Positions 1 through 5,009 of a DNA stretch of 6,050 nucleotides are shown here, piece after piece. How positions within the stretch are numbered: the first letter of the stretch is position 1; every line of letters begins with the position of its first letter. Origin of the DNA: Nitrososphaerota archaeon (lineage in GTDB: Archaea; Thermoproteota; Bathyarchaeia; Bathyarchaeales; Bathycorpusculaceae); the NCBI GenBank assembly GCA_031282985.1, contig JAITCR010000101.1:1-6050 (forward strand), given 5' to 3'. The translations under genes were made by a program, and so were the position numbers. Below the pieces are notes generated by a model. It worked only from the letters and a program-made list of their open reading frames with translations, made no database searches and was not told where the DNA came from.

Positions 1-753
1 ACAACAGCCGGATAACACAAATAACGACCAACATAACCAACAATCAACCATACTCAAACACCCCACGTTTAACATAAACATAAAAACCACCCCCTATACA
101 CCCCAAACAACCGAACAACAAAAAGACTATTCCCCAAAGAGCGGGCAATACACACCTAACCAACGTTAACAACTGACACTACCAAATACACCTCAACACA
201 TTATACTCCAAAAAAGAAACAGAAACCCACTCACCAGCCTTCGTCAGACCACCCTCGACGAGCAAAACATACACATGAGAATTCAAAGTCAACTCCCTAC
301 CATAAAGATGCAACACACAAACAACACCCGGCACAGCTCTATGCTTATCCTTGAGCAGCTGCTACATAGTGTTATTAACCGTATCCATAAGCACCTTAAA
401 CAAGCTCTGATCCACCTCAAACACCGCTCTGAACTCTTCAGACATAGTAAACACCACATGACAATGAGACACCACATAAAGCCCACCAAATAACTCATCA
501 ACCCACAAATCAGCGCATTTTTTACCACATTGCGAACAAATACGACTCTTACACGCCAGAGAGATAGTTTTGTTGGCGTTACATTCTGGGCATTTGTAAG
601 TTAAGAAACCGTATTTGGGTCTTGGCAGTGAAGCACCTTTTCAACTTCATCAATTTTGTATTGTGAGAGGTTTAGGTTCATGACTTTGAACTGCTCCCAA
701 TTCTGTGTAAGCAACAGAATGTTTTTAATGGCAATTTTGAAAGTCGCTGCCCT
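1..753 (-). pseudogene. Decayed IS91/IS1294-like transposase (zinc-ribbon plus Y2/HUH-type domain), truncated by the window edge
   Basis: Read on the minus strand in pieces, this is a transposase. It starts near 753 (in-frame TGA upstream at 756-754; first ATG at 681-679). The zinc-binding segment has CPEC (592-581), then CKSRICSQCGKKC from 553 downward. Next come HCHVVFTMSEEFR, VLHLYGREL, NSHVY and EGGL, a layout I know from transposases with a zinc-binding N-terminus and a Y2 (IS91/IS801) body. Downstream fragments GFYVYVKRGVFEYG and GYVGRYLCYPAV continue the same fold in other frames. Lesions: one-base losses near 627, 146 and 41; one extra base near 82; TAG at 364-362 and 181-179; TGA at 46-44. 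The second TAG follows Trp where such proteins usually have Gln, consistent with CAG to TAG. The HVH metal-binding motif reads HVY, so the catalytic core is damaged too. The minus strand is G/T-rich, unlike the A-rich host genes, suggesting foreign origin. The C-terminus lies outside the window. Family-level identification is firm; the exact IS group is not. Confidence 0.85.
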
Positions 754-755
754 TC

Positions 756-837
756 AAAAAGAAGGACAACTCAACTATATAAAGCCGTTAACAACAAAAA
801 AGAAGGACAACTCAACTATATAAAGACGTTAACAACA
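756..837. repeat. 41-bp tandem direct repeat, two copies
   Basis: Copy 1 is 756-796 and copy 2 is 797-837. They differ at one base (C at 785, A at 826). Each unit starts with an A5 run and contains GAAGGACAACTCAACTATAT followed by AAAG(C/A)CGTTAACAAC. On the minus strand each unit supplies an oligo-T run (a terminator-like signal for the GGGP synthase operon) and a TTTATATA box (783-776 and 824-817). The inner TATA copy lies about 25 bp upstream of the transposase remnant's first codons, where a promoter would be expected. The repeat sits between the transposase remnant and the housekeeping operon and may be a duplicated element end or a replication-slippage product. No third copy is seen in the window. 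Confidence 0.9.
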
Positions 838-843
838 AAAAAA
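796..843 (-). terminator. Oligo-T terminator tracts downstream of the GGGP synthase gene
   Basis: On the minus strand, 12 bases after the GGGP synthase stop, there is a T7 run (843-837), then a second T6 run (801-796) in the next repeat unit. Archaeal RNA polymerase commonly terminates at oligo-T tracts without needing a hairpin. The position just beyond the last gene of the elf1-GGGPS operon fits this. No strong stem-loop precedes either tract. Confidence 0.45.
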
Positions 844-854
844 GTAGCCAACTA

Positions 855-1604
855 TCAATTTTTTTGTTTAATCCCTTCAACAACCTCAGCAATACGACGT
901 TTGCTATCAGCAACCTCAATAAGGTTCCCTGTTACAATGACATCTGCACCTGCTTGAACAGCTGTAACTGCTTGCTCACGAGTTCGAATACCTCCACCAA
1001 CAATCAGGGGAGCATCAATATGTTTTTTTACGGCACTAATCATTTCTGGCGGGACAGGGTTTACTACTCCAGAACCACCTTCGAGATAAATAAACCGCAT
1101 ACCAAGGTATTGCCCCGCTAAAGCATGTGCTATTACCAAATCAGGTTTATCGTATGGTATGGTGATTGCTTTACCGACAACACCGGCAGTTCCGCCTTGG
1201 CCGACAATAATGTAGCCCATAGGAAGGGGCTCAATATTGAATTTTTTGATTAAAGGGGCACCTTGGATTTGGGCACCAATTAAGAAGTATGGATCTGAAG
1301 AGTTTAAAAGGGACATAAACCATATTGCGTCGGAGTGTTTACTGATACCACTTACATTATTTGGAAAAAGTATCGTGGGTAAATCAACAGTTTCCTTAAT
1401 TGTATGAACCACAGCGTCTAAATGTTCTTGTGAAGAAAATGTTGAGCCGCCAATCATTATAGCTGTGGTTCCGCTGTTTTTTGAATTTTCTGCTATTATG
1501 GCAGCTTGGGCAAGAGTTATTTTTTCTGGGTCAATAAGTGTCATATGAATCGCTTTTTCGGCGGCAATTTTTTCAAGGAGATACTTTTCTATTTGCCCAA
1601 GCAT
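855..1604 (-). CDS. Geranylgeranylglyceryl phosphate synthase (GGGP synthase), group II type
   Basis: This 249-residue TIM-barrel prenyltransferase joins geranylgeranyl diphosphate to sn-glycerol-1-phosphate, making the first ether bond of archaeal membrane lipids. It acts in the cytoplasm or at the membrane face. Visible motifs: HMTLIDPEK at residues 20-28 (Asp25 in the Mg/diphosphate region), IGGS near 52, FPNN near 80, FMSLLNSSDPYFL near 96-108, GYIIV and QGGTAGVVG near 130-144, YLEGGSG near 173, VGGGIR near 202 (phosphate-binding loop) and GNLIE near 226. The long insert with FMSLLN, GAPLIKK and GQYLGM is typical of group II enzymes. Length matches the family. The ATG start lies 18 bp after the stop of the upstream elf1-like gene on the same strand, with only a weak GAGAG upstream, so the two are probably co-transcribed. 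The stop is TGA. A PcrB-type bacterial heptaprenylglyceryl synthase is the main alternative, but the archaeal neighbourhood argues against it. Confidence 0.95.
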   Translation of the reverse strand: MLGQIEKYLLEKIAAEKAIHMTLIDPEKITLAQAAIIAENSKNSGTTAIMIGGSTFSSQEHLDAVVHTIKETVDLPTILFPNNVSGISKHSDAIWFMSLLNSSDPYFLIGAQIQGAPLIKKFNIEPLPMGYIIVGQGGTAGVVGKAITIPYDKPDLVIAHALAGQYLGMRFIYLEGGSGVVNPVPPEMISAVKKHIDAPLIVGGGIRTREQAVTAVQAGADVIVTGNLIEVADSKRRIAEVVEGIKQKN

Positions 1605-1622
1605 ATTATATATTCTCTCAGG

Positions 1623-1889
1623 TCACTCTTTTTGTTTGATTATAGGTGTACGTTTTAATGTATTGTACACACGATCAGTCAACATACAATAAACATCAAC
1701 GGTGTCTTGTGCCTGTTTTATTTGGAATTCTTCTCTAAGGCTACAACTGCTACATTGTGCAATTGCTTGACCGCCTTCATCGCGGTTTATTTCAACACGT
1801 ACAGTTTCTTTTCCACATACAGGGCACGAAAAGAATTTAGGTAAACGCTTTTTTGGAATGTGAACAACTTTTTTCCTTCTTCGCCCCAT
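1623..1889 (-). CDS. Elf1-type transcription elongation factor, zinc-ribbon protein
   Basis: I set the start at the internal ATG (1889-1887), giving 88 residues. It begins MGRRRKKVV, the basic N-terminal tail typical of Elf1, and has a GAGGG ribosome-binding site (minus strand, 1901-1897) seven bases upstream. The frame stays open upstream to 1958, but that extension (TSINIKEHSTNNEGCF) has no family look and overlaps the promoter. The zinc ribbon is C22-P-V-C25 and C46-S-S-C49, followed by the LREEF strand. Elf1 binds transcribing RNA polymerase and supports elongation through obstacles. It is universal in eukaryotes and present in a subset of archaea, mostly of the TACK group. The C-terminal tail (VYNTLKR, then PIIKQKE) is short. 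It is the first gene of a two-gene operon with GGGP synthase. The assignment is strong; exact function in this archaeon is inferred from the eukaryotic factor. Confidence 0.88.
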   Translation of the reverse strand: MGRRRKKVVHIPKKRLPKFFSCPVCGKETVRVEINRDEGGQAIAQCSSCSLREEFQIKQAQDTVDVYCMLTDRVYNTLKRTPIIKQKE

Positions 1890-1920
1890 GAAACAACCCT
1901 CATTATTGGTACTATGCTCT

Positions 1921-1932
1921 TTAATATTTATG
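1921..1932 (-). promoter_or_regulatory. TATA-like box for the elf1-GGGPS operon
   Basis: On the minus strand CATAAATATTAA lies about 35-40 bp upstream of the elf1 ATG. A start site about 25 bp downstream would fall near 1900-1905 and give a very short leader that just reaches the GAGGG ribosome-binding site. A second A/T-rich element, TATTTAAGG, lies further upstream (about 1939-1947). It is the weaker candidate because its leader would be longer. Confidence 0.5.
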
Positions 1933-1956
1933 CTTGTCCTTAAATACTTGCCTACC

Positions 1957-1970
1957 AATCATAAAAATAG
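1957..1970 (+). promoter_or_regulatory. TATA-like box for the nadE-nitrilase operon
   Basis: ATCATAAAAATAG is centred about 22-24 bp upstream of the GTG start of nadE, so the transcript would begin at or just before the start codon (a leaderless mRNA). An alternative is CCTTAAATACTT (about 1938-1949). That would give a leader of about 16 bases containing GAGATG (1970-1975), a possible weak ribosome-binding site. The 96-bp gap to elf1 thus carries two divergent promoters whose elements overlap, so the operons may influence each other. Confidence 0.45.
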
Positions 1971-1985
1971 AGATGTATACGAACT

Positions 1986-2828
1986 GTGAAGTTGACACCT
2001 TCCGTATTAAATTTAGATTTCTTCGAAATAGAAACAAAAATTACTCGTTTCATAAAAGAGTACGTTGCCAACAGTCAAGCTGAAGGAGTTGTACTTGGGC
2101 TTTCAGGCGGAATTGACAGCGCAACTGTTGCAGCATTGTGCAGTAAAGCGTTAAAGAGCAAAAATGTTCTGACATTGTTGTTACCTGAAGAAGAAACAAA
2201 AAAACCAAAAGACATTGACGATGCAATGGCTATTGCAAAACAGTTTAACATTAAAACTCAAACAATTGACATAACACCTATACTTGAAGGCTTCTACTCT
2301 ACAATACCCGCATATAATCAAAAAAACCAAATAAACAAAGGGAATATCAAAGCAAGAATTCGAATGGTCGTTCTTTATTATTACGCAAATAAATTTAACA
2401 AAATTGTTTGTGGAAGTTCTGACAAATCAGAAACGTTAATGGGATATTTTACAAAGTGGGGAGACGGCGCAGCAGACATATCACCTATAATGGACCTCTA
2501 CAAAACTCAAGTCCGCAGACTCGCGATTAAACTGGGAATACCAGAAATAATAGCAGTAAAACCGTCTACACCAGCACTTTGGCCTAACCAATCAGCAGAA
2601 GAGGAACTTGGGATAAAATATGACACCTTAGACCTTATCCTCTACGGACTTGAAAGATTTATGTCAATAAATGAAATCGCAAACCAATTAAGTATTGAAC
2701 AAGACATTGTTGAAACTGTTAAAAATCGTTGGTTGAATAATGAACATAAACGACAGATGCCCATAATACCTAAACTGAGTTTTAGGACTGTCGGAAACGA
2801 TTTTAGGCTCCCAATACAAAATTACTAA
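1986..2828 (+). CDS. nadE: NAD+ synthetase, ammonia-type (no fused glutaminase domain)
   Basis: This 280-residue N-type ATP pyrophosphatase performs the last step of NAD biosynthesis: nicotinate adenine dinucleotide is adenylated by ATP and then amidated. Visible: the PP-loop SGGIDSA at residues 40-46 with GLSGGIDSATV, the GNIKARIRM segment at 119-127 (substrate contacts), CGSSDKSETLMGYFTKWGDG starting at 142, then DISPIMDLYKTQVR. The ATP/metal loop reads ALWPNQSAEEELG near 197-209, where many NadE proteins have GQTDE, so this loop is somewhat divergent but keeps the key Gln and Glu. The GTG start fits the family N-terminus; an ATG at 1973 is in another frame. There is no N-terminal nitrilase-like glutaminase domain as in the long bacterial/eukaryotic enzyme. 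The next gene, 12 bp downstream, encodes a free-standing nitrilase-fold protein that could supply ammonia. Confidence 0.95.
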   Translation: MKLTPSVLNLDFFEIETKITRFIKEYVANSQAEGVVLGLSGGIDSATVAALCSKALKSKNVLTLLLPEEETKKPKDIDDAMAIAKQFNIKTQTIDITPILEGFYSTIPAYNQKNQINKGNIKARIRMVVLYYYANKFNKIVCGSSDKSETLMGYFTKWGDGAADISPIMDLYKTQVRRLAIKLGIPEIIAVKPSTPALWPNQSAEEELGIKYDTLDLILYGLERFMSINEIANQLSIEQDIVETVKNRWLNNEHKRQMPIIPKLSFRTVGNDFRLPIQNY

Positions 2829-2840
2829 AAGAGGAAAATC

Positions 2841-3674
2841 ATGAAAAACATCATCAAGATAGTTCTTGCCCAAATTAACAGTAAAAGGGAAAATAAACAG
2901 GCAAATCTACAAAGATATGAAGAATTAACATTTAGAGCTAAAAATCAAGGCGCAGACTTAATAATTTTTCCTGAAATGTCTCTAACAGGTTATGTTGTTA
3001 AAGATCAAGTTTACGAGTTAGCTGAACAGATTCCAGGCCCATCTGTAGAAAAAGTTGAAGATATTGCGAAAAAAGCAAATATTCATATTATTTTTGGAAT
3101 GCCCGAACTAAGTCAAAAAACGAAAGCCACACTCTACAATACAGCAGTTCTTATTAGCCCAAAAGGATATATCGGCAAATATCATAAAATGTATTTACCT
3201 ACACATAGCGTCTTTGAAGAGAAACGTTATTTTCGTCCAGGTTATCAACCAGCCGTATTTGATACAGACATAGGCAGAATAGGGTTAACAATCTGCTATG
3301 ATGTTTTCTTTCCAGAAGTATTCAGACTTGCCCGATTAAATGGGGCTCAACTAATTGTATGTATTTCAGCCTCTCCATCAATACGTAGAAATTATTTTGA
3401 AATCTTAACATCAGCTAGAGCTATAGAAAACACAGCTTATCTCGCATATGTTAACCTTTCCGGAATTCAAGAAAATCTACAATTTTGGGGTGGAAGTCGG
3501 CTTGTAAGCCCTACAGGAGACGTCATAGCTAAGGCAAAGTATGATGAAGAAGATTTTATTTGCTGTGAAGCTGATTTTCATGATTTAAGAGCAGCGGAAA
3601 CGTTCATACCTACGCTTAGAGATATAAGGCCAGAGCTTTTCAGCAAGTTAAAACAGTTATCAGAAGATATCTAA
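2841..3674 (+). CDS. Carbon-nitrogen hydrolase (nitrilase superfamily), possible glutaminase partner of NadE
   Basis: This 277-residue single-domain amidase has the nitrilase-superfamily triad: Glu45 in FPEMSLTGY, Lys116 in KYHKMYLP and Cys152 in TICYDVFFPE. A second conserved Glu lies in FEEKRYFRPG (about 126-127). SARAIENTAYLAYVN (191-205) and GGSRLVSPTGDVIA (217-230) are standard for the fold. The ATG has GAGG (2831-2834) six bases upstream, and the gene starts 12 bp after the nadE stop, so they form an operon. Family members hydrolyse small amides such as omega-amides, N-carbamoyl compounds or glutamine. Co-transcription with an ammonia-type NadE makes glutamine the attractive substrate, acting like the glutaminase domain of long NAD synthetases (inference). 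Alternatives are omega-amidase (Nit2-like) or N-carbamoylputrescine amidase. No signal peptide is seen, so it should be cytoplasmic. The superfamily call is certain; the substrate is not. Confidence 0.93.
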   Translation: MKNIIKIVLAQINSKRENKQANLQRYEELTFRAKNQGADLIIFPEMSLTGYVVKDQVYELAEQIPGPSVEKVEDIAKKANIHIIFGMPELSQKTKATLYNTAVLISPKGYIGKYHKMYLPTHSVFEEKRYFRPGYQPAVFDTDIGRIGLTICYDVFFPEVFRLARLNGAQLIVCISASPSIRRNYFEILTSARAIENTAYLAYVNLSGIQENLQFWGGSRLVSPTGDVIAKAKYDEEDFICCEADFHDLRAAETFIPTLRDIRPELFSKLKQLSEDI

Positions 3675-3676
3675 CG

Positions 3677-3695
3677 TTTTTAAATCTAAATTTTT
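3677..3695 (+). terminator. Oligo-T tracts after the nadE-nitrilase operon
   Basis: Two T5 runs (3677-3681 and 3691-3695) follow the nitrilase stop within 21 bases and are separated by A/T-rich sequence. This is a plausible archaeal oligo-T terminator. There is no stem-loop, and the runs are short, so confidence is modest. Confidence 0.4.
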
Positions 3696-3840
3696 GTGAT
3701 TGTGACGGCCATAATCACACATCACAGTACAGTCACATATACGTCACAAGTCCATCACAACTTGTGATATCATGTCACCTCATATAAAAAATCACGTGAT
3801 TTCTATGTGATATAGTGGTTGTGACTAAAGGACATCACAA
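3694..3840. promoter_or_regulatory. Cluster A: dense array of TGTGA/TCACA half-sites (putative operator or iteron-like region)
   Basis: About 14 copies of TGTGA(T/C) or its complement (A/G)TCACA lie in roughly 150 bp. Examples start at 3695, 3701, 3714, 3721, 3732, 3743, 3754, 3762, 3774, 3791, 3806, 3819 and 3834. Two perfect palindromes are embedded: ATCACAACTTGTGAT (3754-3768) and AAATCACGTGATTT (3789-3802). The same half-sites recur in cluster B beside the winged-helix gene and I saw none clustered like this inside the housekeeping genes. The cluster begins right after the nitrilase terminator and ends about 17 bp before a TATATATA box, placing it upstream of a promoter. This looks like a multi-site target for a dimeric DNA-binding protein, perhaps one of the two neighbouring gene products. 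Half-site orientation and spacing vary, so a single rigid operator is not obvious. Confidence 0.7.
3721..3764 (+). repeat. Four direct half-sites at exact 11-bp spacing
   Basis: ATCACA, GTCACA, GTCACA and ATCACA begin at 3721, 3732, 3743 and 3754. A period of 11 bp is close to one turn of B-DNA, so the four TCACA motifs face the same side of the helix. Only the TCACA core and the flanking purine are conserved; the five bases between are not. The last copy is also the left arm of the palindrome at 3754-3768. Confidence 0.75.
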
Positions 3841-3856
3841 AGTCAATTTATGAATA

Positions 3857-3867
3857 CTTATATATAG
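3857..3867 (+). promoter_or_regulatory. TATA box downstream of cluster A
   Basis: ACTTATATATA is a strong archaeal TATA-like sequence. Transcription would begin about 25 bp downstream, near 3888-3893. That is directly at the ATG of a tiny reading frame (3894), as for a leaderless transcript. It could also start a long leader reaching the gene at 4232. Cluster A lies just upstream, where an activator or repressor could act. Confidence 0.5.
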
Positions 3868-3893
3868 AATTGTAAGAAAAAAATGTAATATTA

Positions 3894-3953
3894 ATGAAAG
3901 CTAGTGAATTTTTGGCTGAAAAAATAAACACAAAACAGGCAAAGATGCACTAA
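3894..3953 (+). CDS. Possible small protein of 19 residues
   Basis: The frame from ATG reads MKASEFLAEKINTKQAKMH. It begins where a transcript from the TATA box at 3857-3867 should start, and its first ten residues have a coding-like composition. It then ends early. Another frame continues with GKDALKVEKGISMKV up to a TAG at about 3984, so this may be a short gene broken by a one-base change in the A-run around 3920, or merely chance in A-rich DNA. No family is recognised. It is reported because the position relative to the promoter is suggestive. Confidence 0.2.
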   Translation: MKASEFLAEKINTKQAKMH

Positions 3954-3984
3954 AGGTGGAAAAAGGAATTAGCATGAAAGTTTA

Positions 3985-4216
3985 GAAAACGACAAAAAAG
4001 GAGTATAGTAAGCAAAATTAATATCAATAAATCAAGTCTTAAAAAATATTTCATCATCAATTTAGTCATATAATACGTTAAATACAAATATAACCAAGCC
4101 ATATTAAATAAAAACGTTAATTTATAGGCAATTTATCAGTAATTTTAAAGGTTTTTATGGGTAATAAACTATAAAAATGGCGATAGTATACAAAGTTGTA
4201 TCCATTTAACATAATG
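3985..4216. other. A/T-rich intergenic stretch with one promoter-like box
   Basis: No gene, RNA or repeat is recognised here. It is very A-rich and has no TGTGA clusters. The only signal is CTATAAAAAT (about 4169-4178), a TATA-like box roughly 55-60 bp upstream of the TTG start at 4232. It would give a leader of about 33 bases containing the ribosome-binding site at 4217-4225. The minus-strand open frame across 4117-4467 is antisense to the gene at 4232 and looks non-coding. Confidence 0.5.
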
Positions 4217-4225
4217 AAGGAGATG
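4217..4225 (+). promoter_or_regulatory. Ribosome-binding site that fixes a TTG start
   Basis: AAGGAGATG lies seven bases before the TTG at 4232. It is the strongest Shine-Dalgarno match in the window and supports the TTG start over internal codons. The gene has no ATG nearby in frame. Confidence 0.7.
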
Positions 4226-4231
4226 TAAGTT

Positions 4232-4711
4232 TTGACGTTAAAAGGCGACATAACAACATGGCTAAACGGAGCGCTAAATGACCCCATTACAAAAATACTG
4301 CTAAAAAATTGCCAATTAACCAAAACACAGCTTGAAACACTGTTAATCGACATATTAGCCGAAAATATATCAGGCAAACAGTTAAAATACGACGAAAAAT
4401 CCAAATTACGCCTAACAAAGGCTAAAATAAGCCGAGGTTCATTTAATAGGACGTTAACACAGTCCAAAGAAAATGTAATTAAATCTATCTACACCATCTT
4501 GCTTTTAGGATACTTAGGCGTGTTTGAAAACTCAACTCTAGACCCATATCTCGAAATAGCAAATAAACTGAGAGATTATGTAGAGGCACACCAAGACATT
4601 TCTGGAAAGCAAGAAGAGATAGAAGGCCACGTAAAATTGATAGAAATCATCAGAGAGGAGATAGAAACAAGCCTAAAACGATTATCTATTCCATCAAACC
4701 AGCCATTGTGA
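4232..4711 (+). CDS. Uncharacterised 159-residue protein with an HTH-like segment, paired with the downstream membrane winged-helix gene
   Basis: I cannot name this protein. It starts at TTG, fixed by AAGGAGATG seven bases upstream. The N-terminal third (DPITKILLKN, TQLETLLIDILAE) looks helical. A basic segment, residues 58-82 (KLRLTKAKISRGSFNRTL then QSKENV), has the rhythm of a helix-turn-helix, with SRGSFNRTL as a possible recognition helix. A hydrophobic stretch, SIYTILLLGYLGVF (85-98), follows; at 14 residues and interrupted it is more likely a buried helix than a membrane span. PYLEIANKLRDYVEA comes next, and a charged helix from about 125 to 150 could form a coiled coil. It lacks zinc ligands and a signal peptide. 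Its stop codon overlaps the palindrome at 4706-4719, and TGTGA/TCACA clusters lie on both sides of it. This suggests it works with, or is controlled with, the gene at 5010. DNA binding is an inference. Confidence 0.8.
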   Translation: MTLKGDITTWLNGALNDPITKILLKNCQLTKTQLETLLIDILAENISGKQLKYDEKSKLRLTKAKISRGSFNRTLTQSKENVIKSIYTILLLGYLGVFENSTLDPYLEIANKLRDYVEAHQDISGKQEEIEGHVKLIEIIREEIETSLKRLSIPSNQPL

Positions 4712-4725
4712 TGTCACAAATCACA
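4706..4725. promoter_or_regulatory. Palindromic half-site pair overlapping the stop codon of the 4232 gene
   Basis: TTGTGATGTCACAA (4706-4719) is a perfect inverted repeat of TTGTGA with a two-base centre. It includes the TGA stop codon at 4709-4711. Another ATCACA follows at 4720-4725. Its 14-bp size is usual for MarR-type dimer operators. It may be the first element of cluster B. Confidence 0.6.
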
Positions 4726-4857
4726 TAAAAAAGGCCAAATTAAACACCTTTTTCACCAGTTTCAACAAACTCCATTCAACACCAAATAAAGCATCATTAA
4801 TTGAATAAGGAGTAAATTAAACTTATTTTTTATGTGCTAAACACGCGAAAATATAAT

Positions 4858-4996
4858 TTGTGATCACGTAATTCCGTGATGTGTGACATCATACACCACG
4901 TCCAAGGAAAAAACCGCAACCCTTAAAAGATTCATGACAAACTGTGATGTGTGATGCAACACACCAAATCACGCGTTAAATCACAAGCATATCACA
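4858..4996. promoter_or_regulatory. Cluster B: TGTGA/TCACA half-sites upstream of the winged-helix gene
   Basis: Half-sites occur at 4858 (TTGTGATCAC, containing the 8-bp palindrome GTGATCAC at 4860-4867), 4875, 4882, 4943, 4950, 4968, 4980 and 4991. TGATGTGTGACATCA (4877-4891) is an inverted repeat with a three-base centre. The last sites, ATCACAA at 4980 and ATCACA at 4991, are again 11 bp apart. TATA-like candidates AAAATATAAT (4848-4857) and CCTTAAAAGA (4921-4930) are interleaved with the sites, so a bound protein would cover the promoter or start region. This is the usual layout of autoregulation by the adjacent gene product (inference). Positions 4726-4857 hold no recognised feature. 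Confidence 0.65.
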
Positions 4997-5009
4997 TTGA
5001 GATGAAAAC

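Noticed and set aside
179..364. Two in-frame TAG codons in the transposase, suggesting read-through as pyrrolysine
   Set aside because: The same gene also has a TGA stop, several frameshifts and a lost catalytic His, so decay explains the TAGs. The absence of TAG among six host-gene stops is too small a sample, and the right-edge partial frame ends in TAG.
275..528. Short open frames on both strands (275-493 plus, 528-289 minus)
   Set aside because: They overlap the transposase remnant in other frames and have low-complexity compositions unlike proteins.
1890..1958. Longer N-terminus for the Elf1-like protein
   Set aside because: The extra 23 residues cover the promoter and ribosome-binding site and do not resemble the family; the internal ATG begins with the typical basic tail.
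3694..3840. Bacterial CRP/FNR sites (TGTGA-N6-TCACA)
   Set aside because: The half-site resembles CRP's, but the spacing is not regular N6 and no CRP-fold gene is present. The context is archaeal, so the likeness is probably coincidental.
4117..4467. Minus-strand open frame of 116 codons
   Set aside because: It is antisense to the 4232 gene, which has a strong ribosome-binding site and protein-like composition. The minus frame lacks both.
3694..4996. CRISPR array
   Set aside because: The repeated units are only 5-7 bp, occur in both orientations, and have no constant long repeats or uniform spacers.
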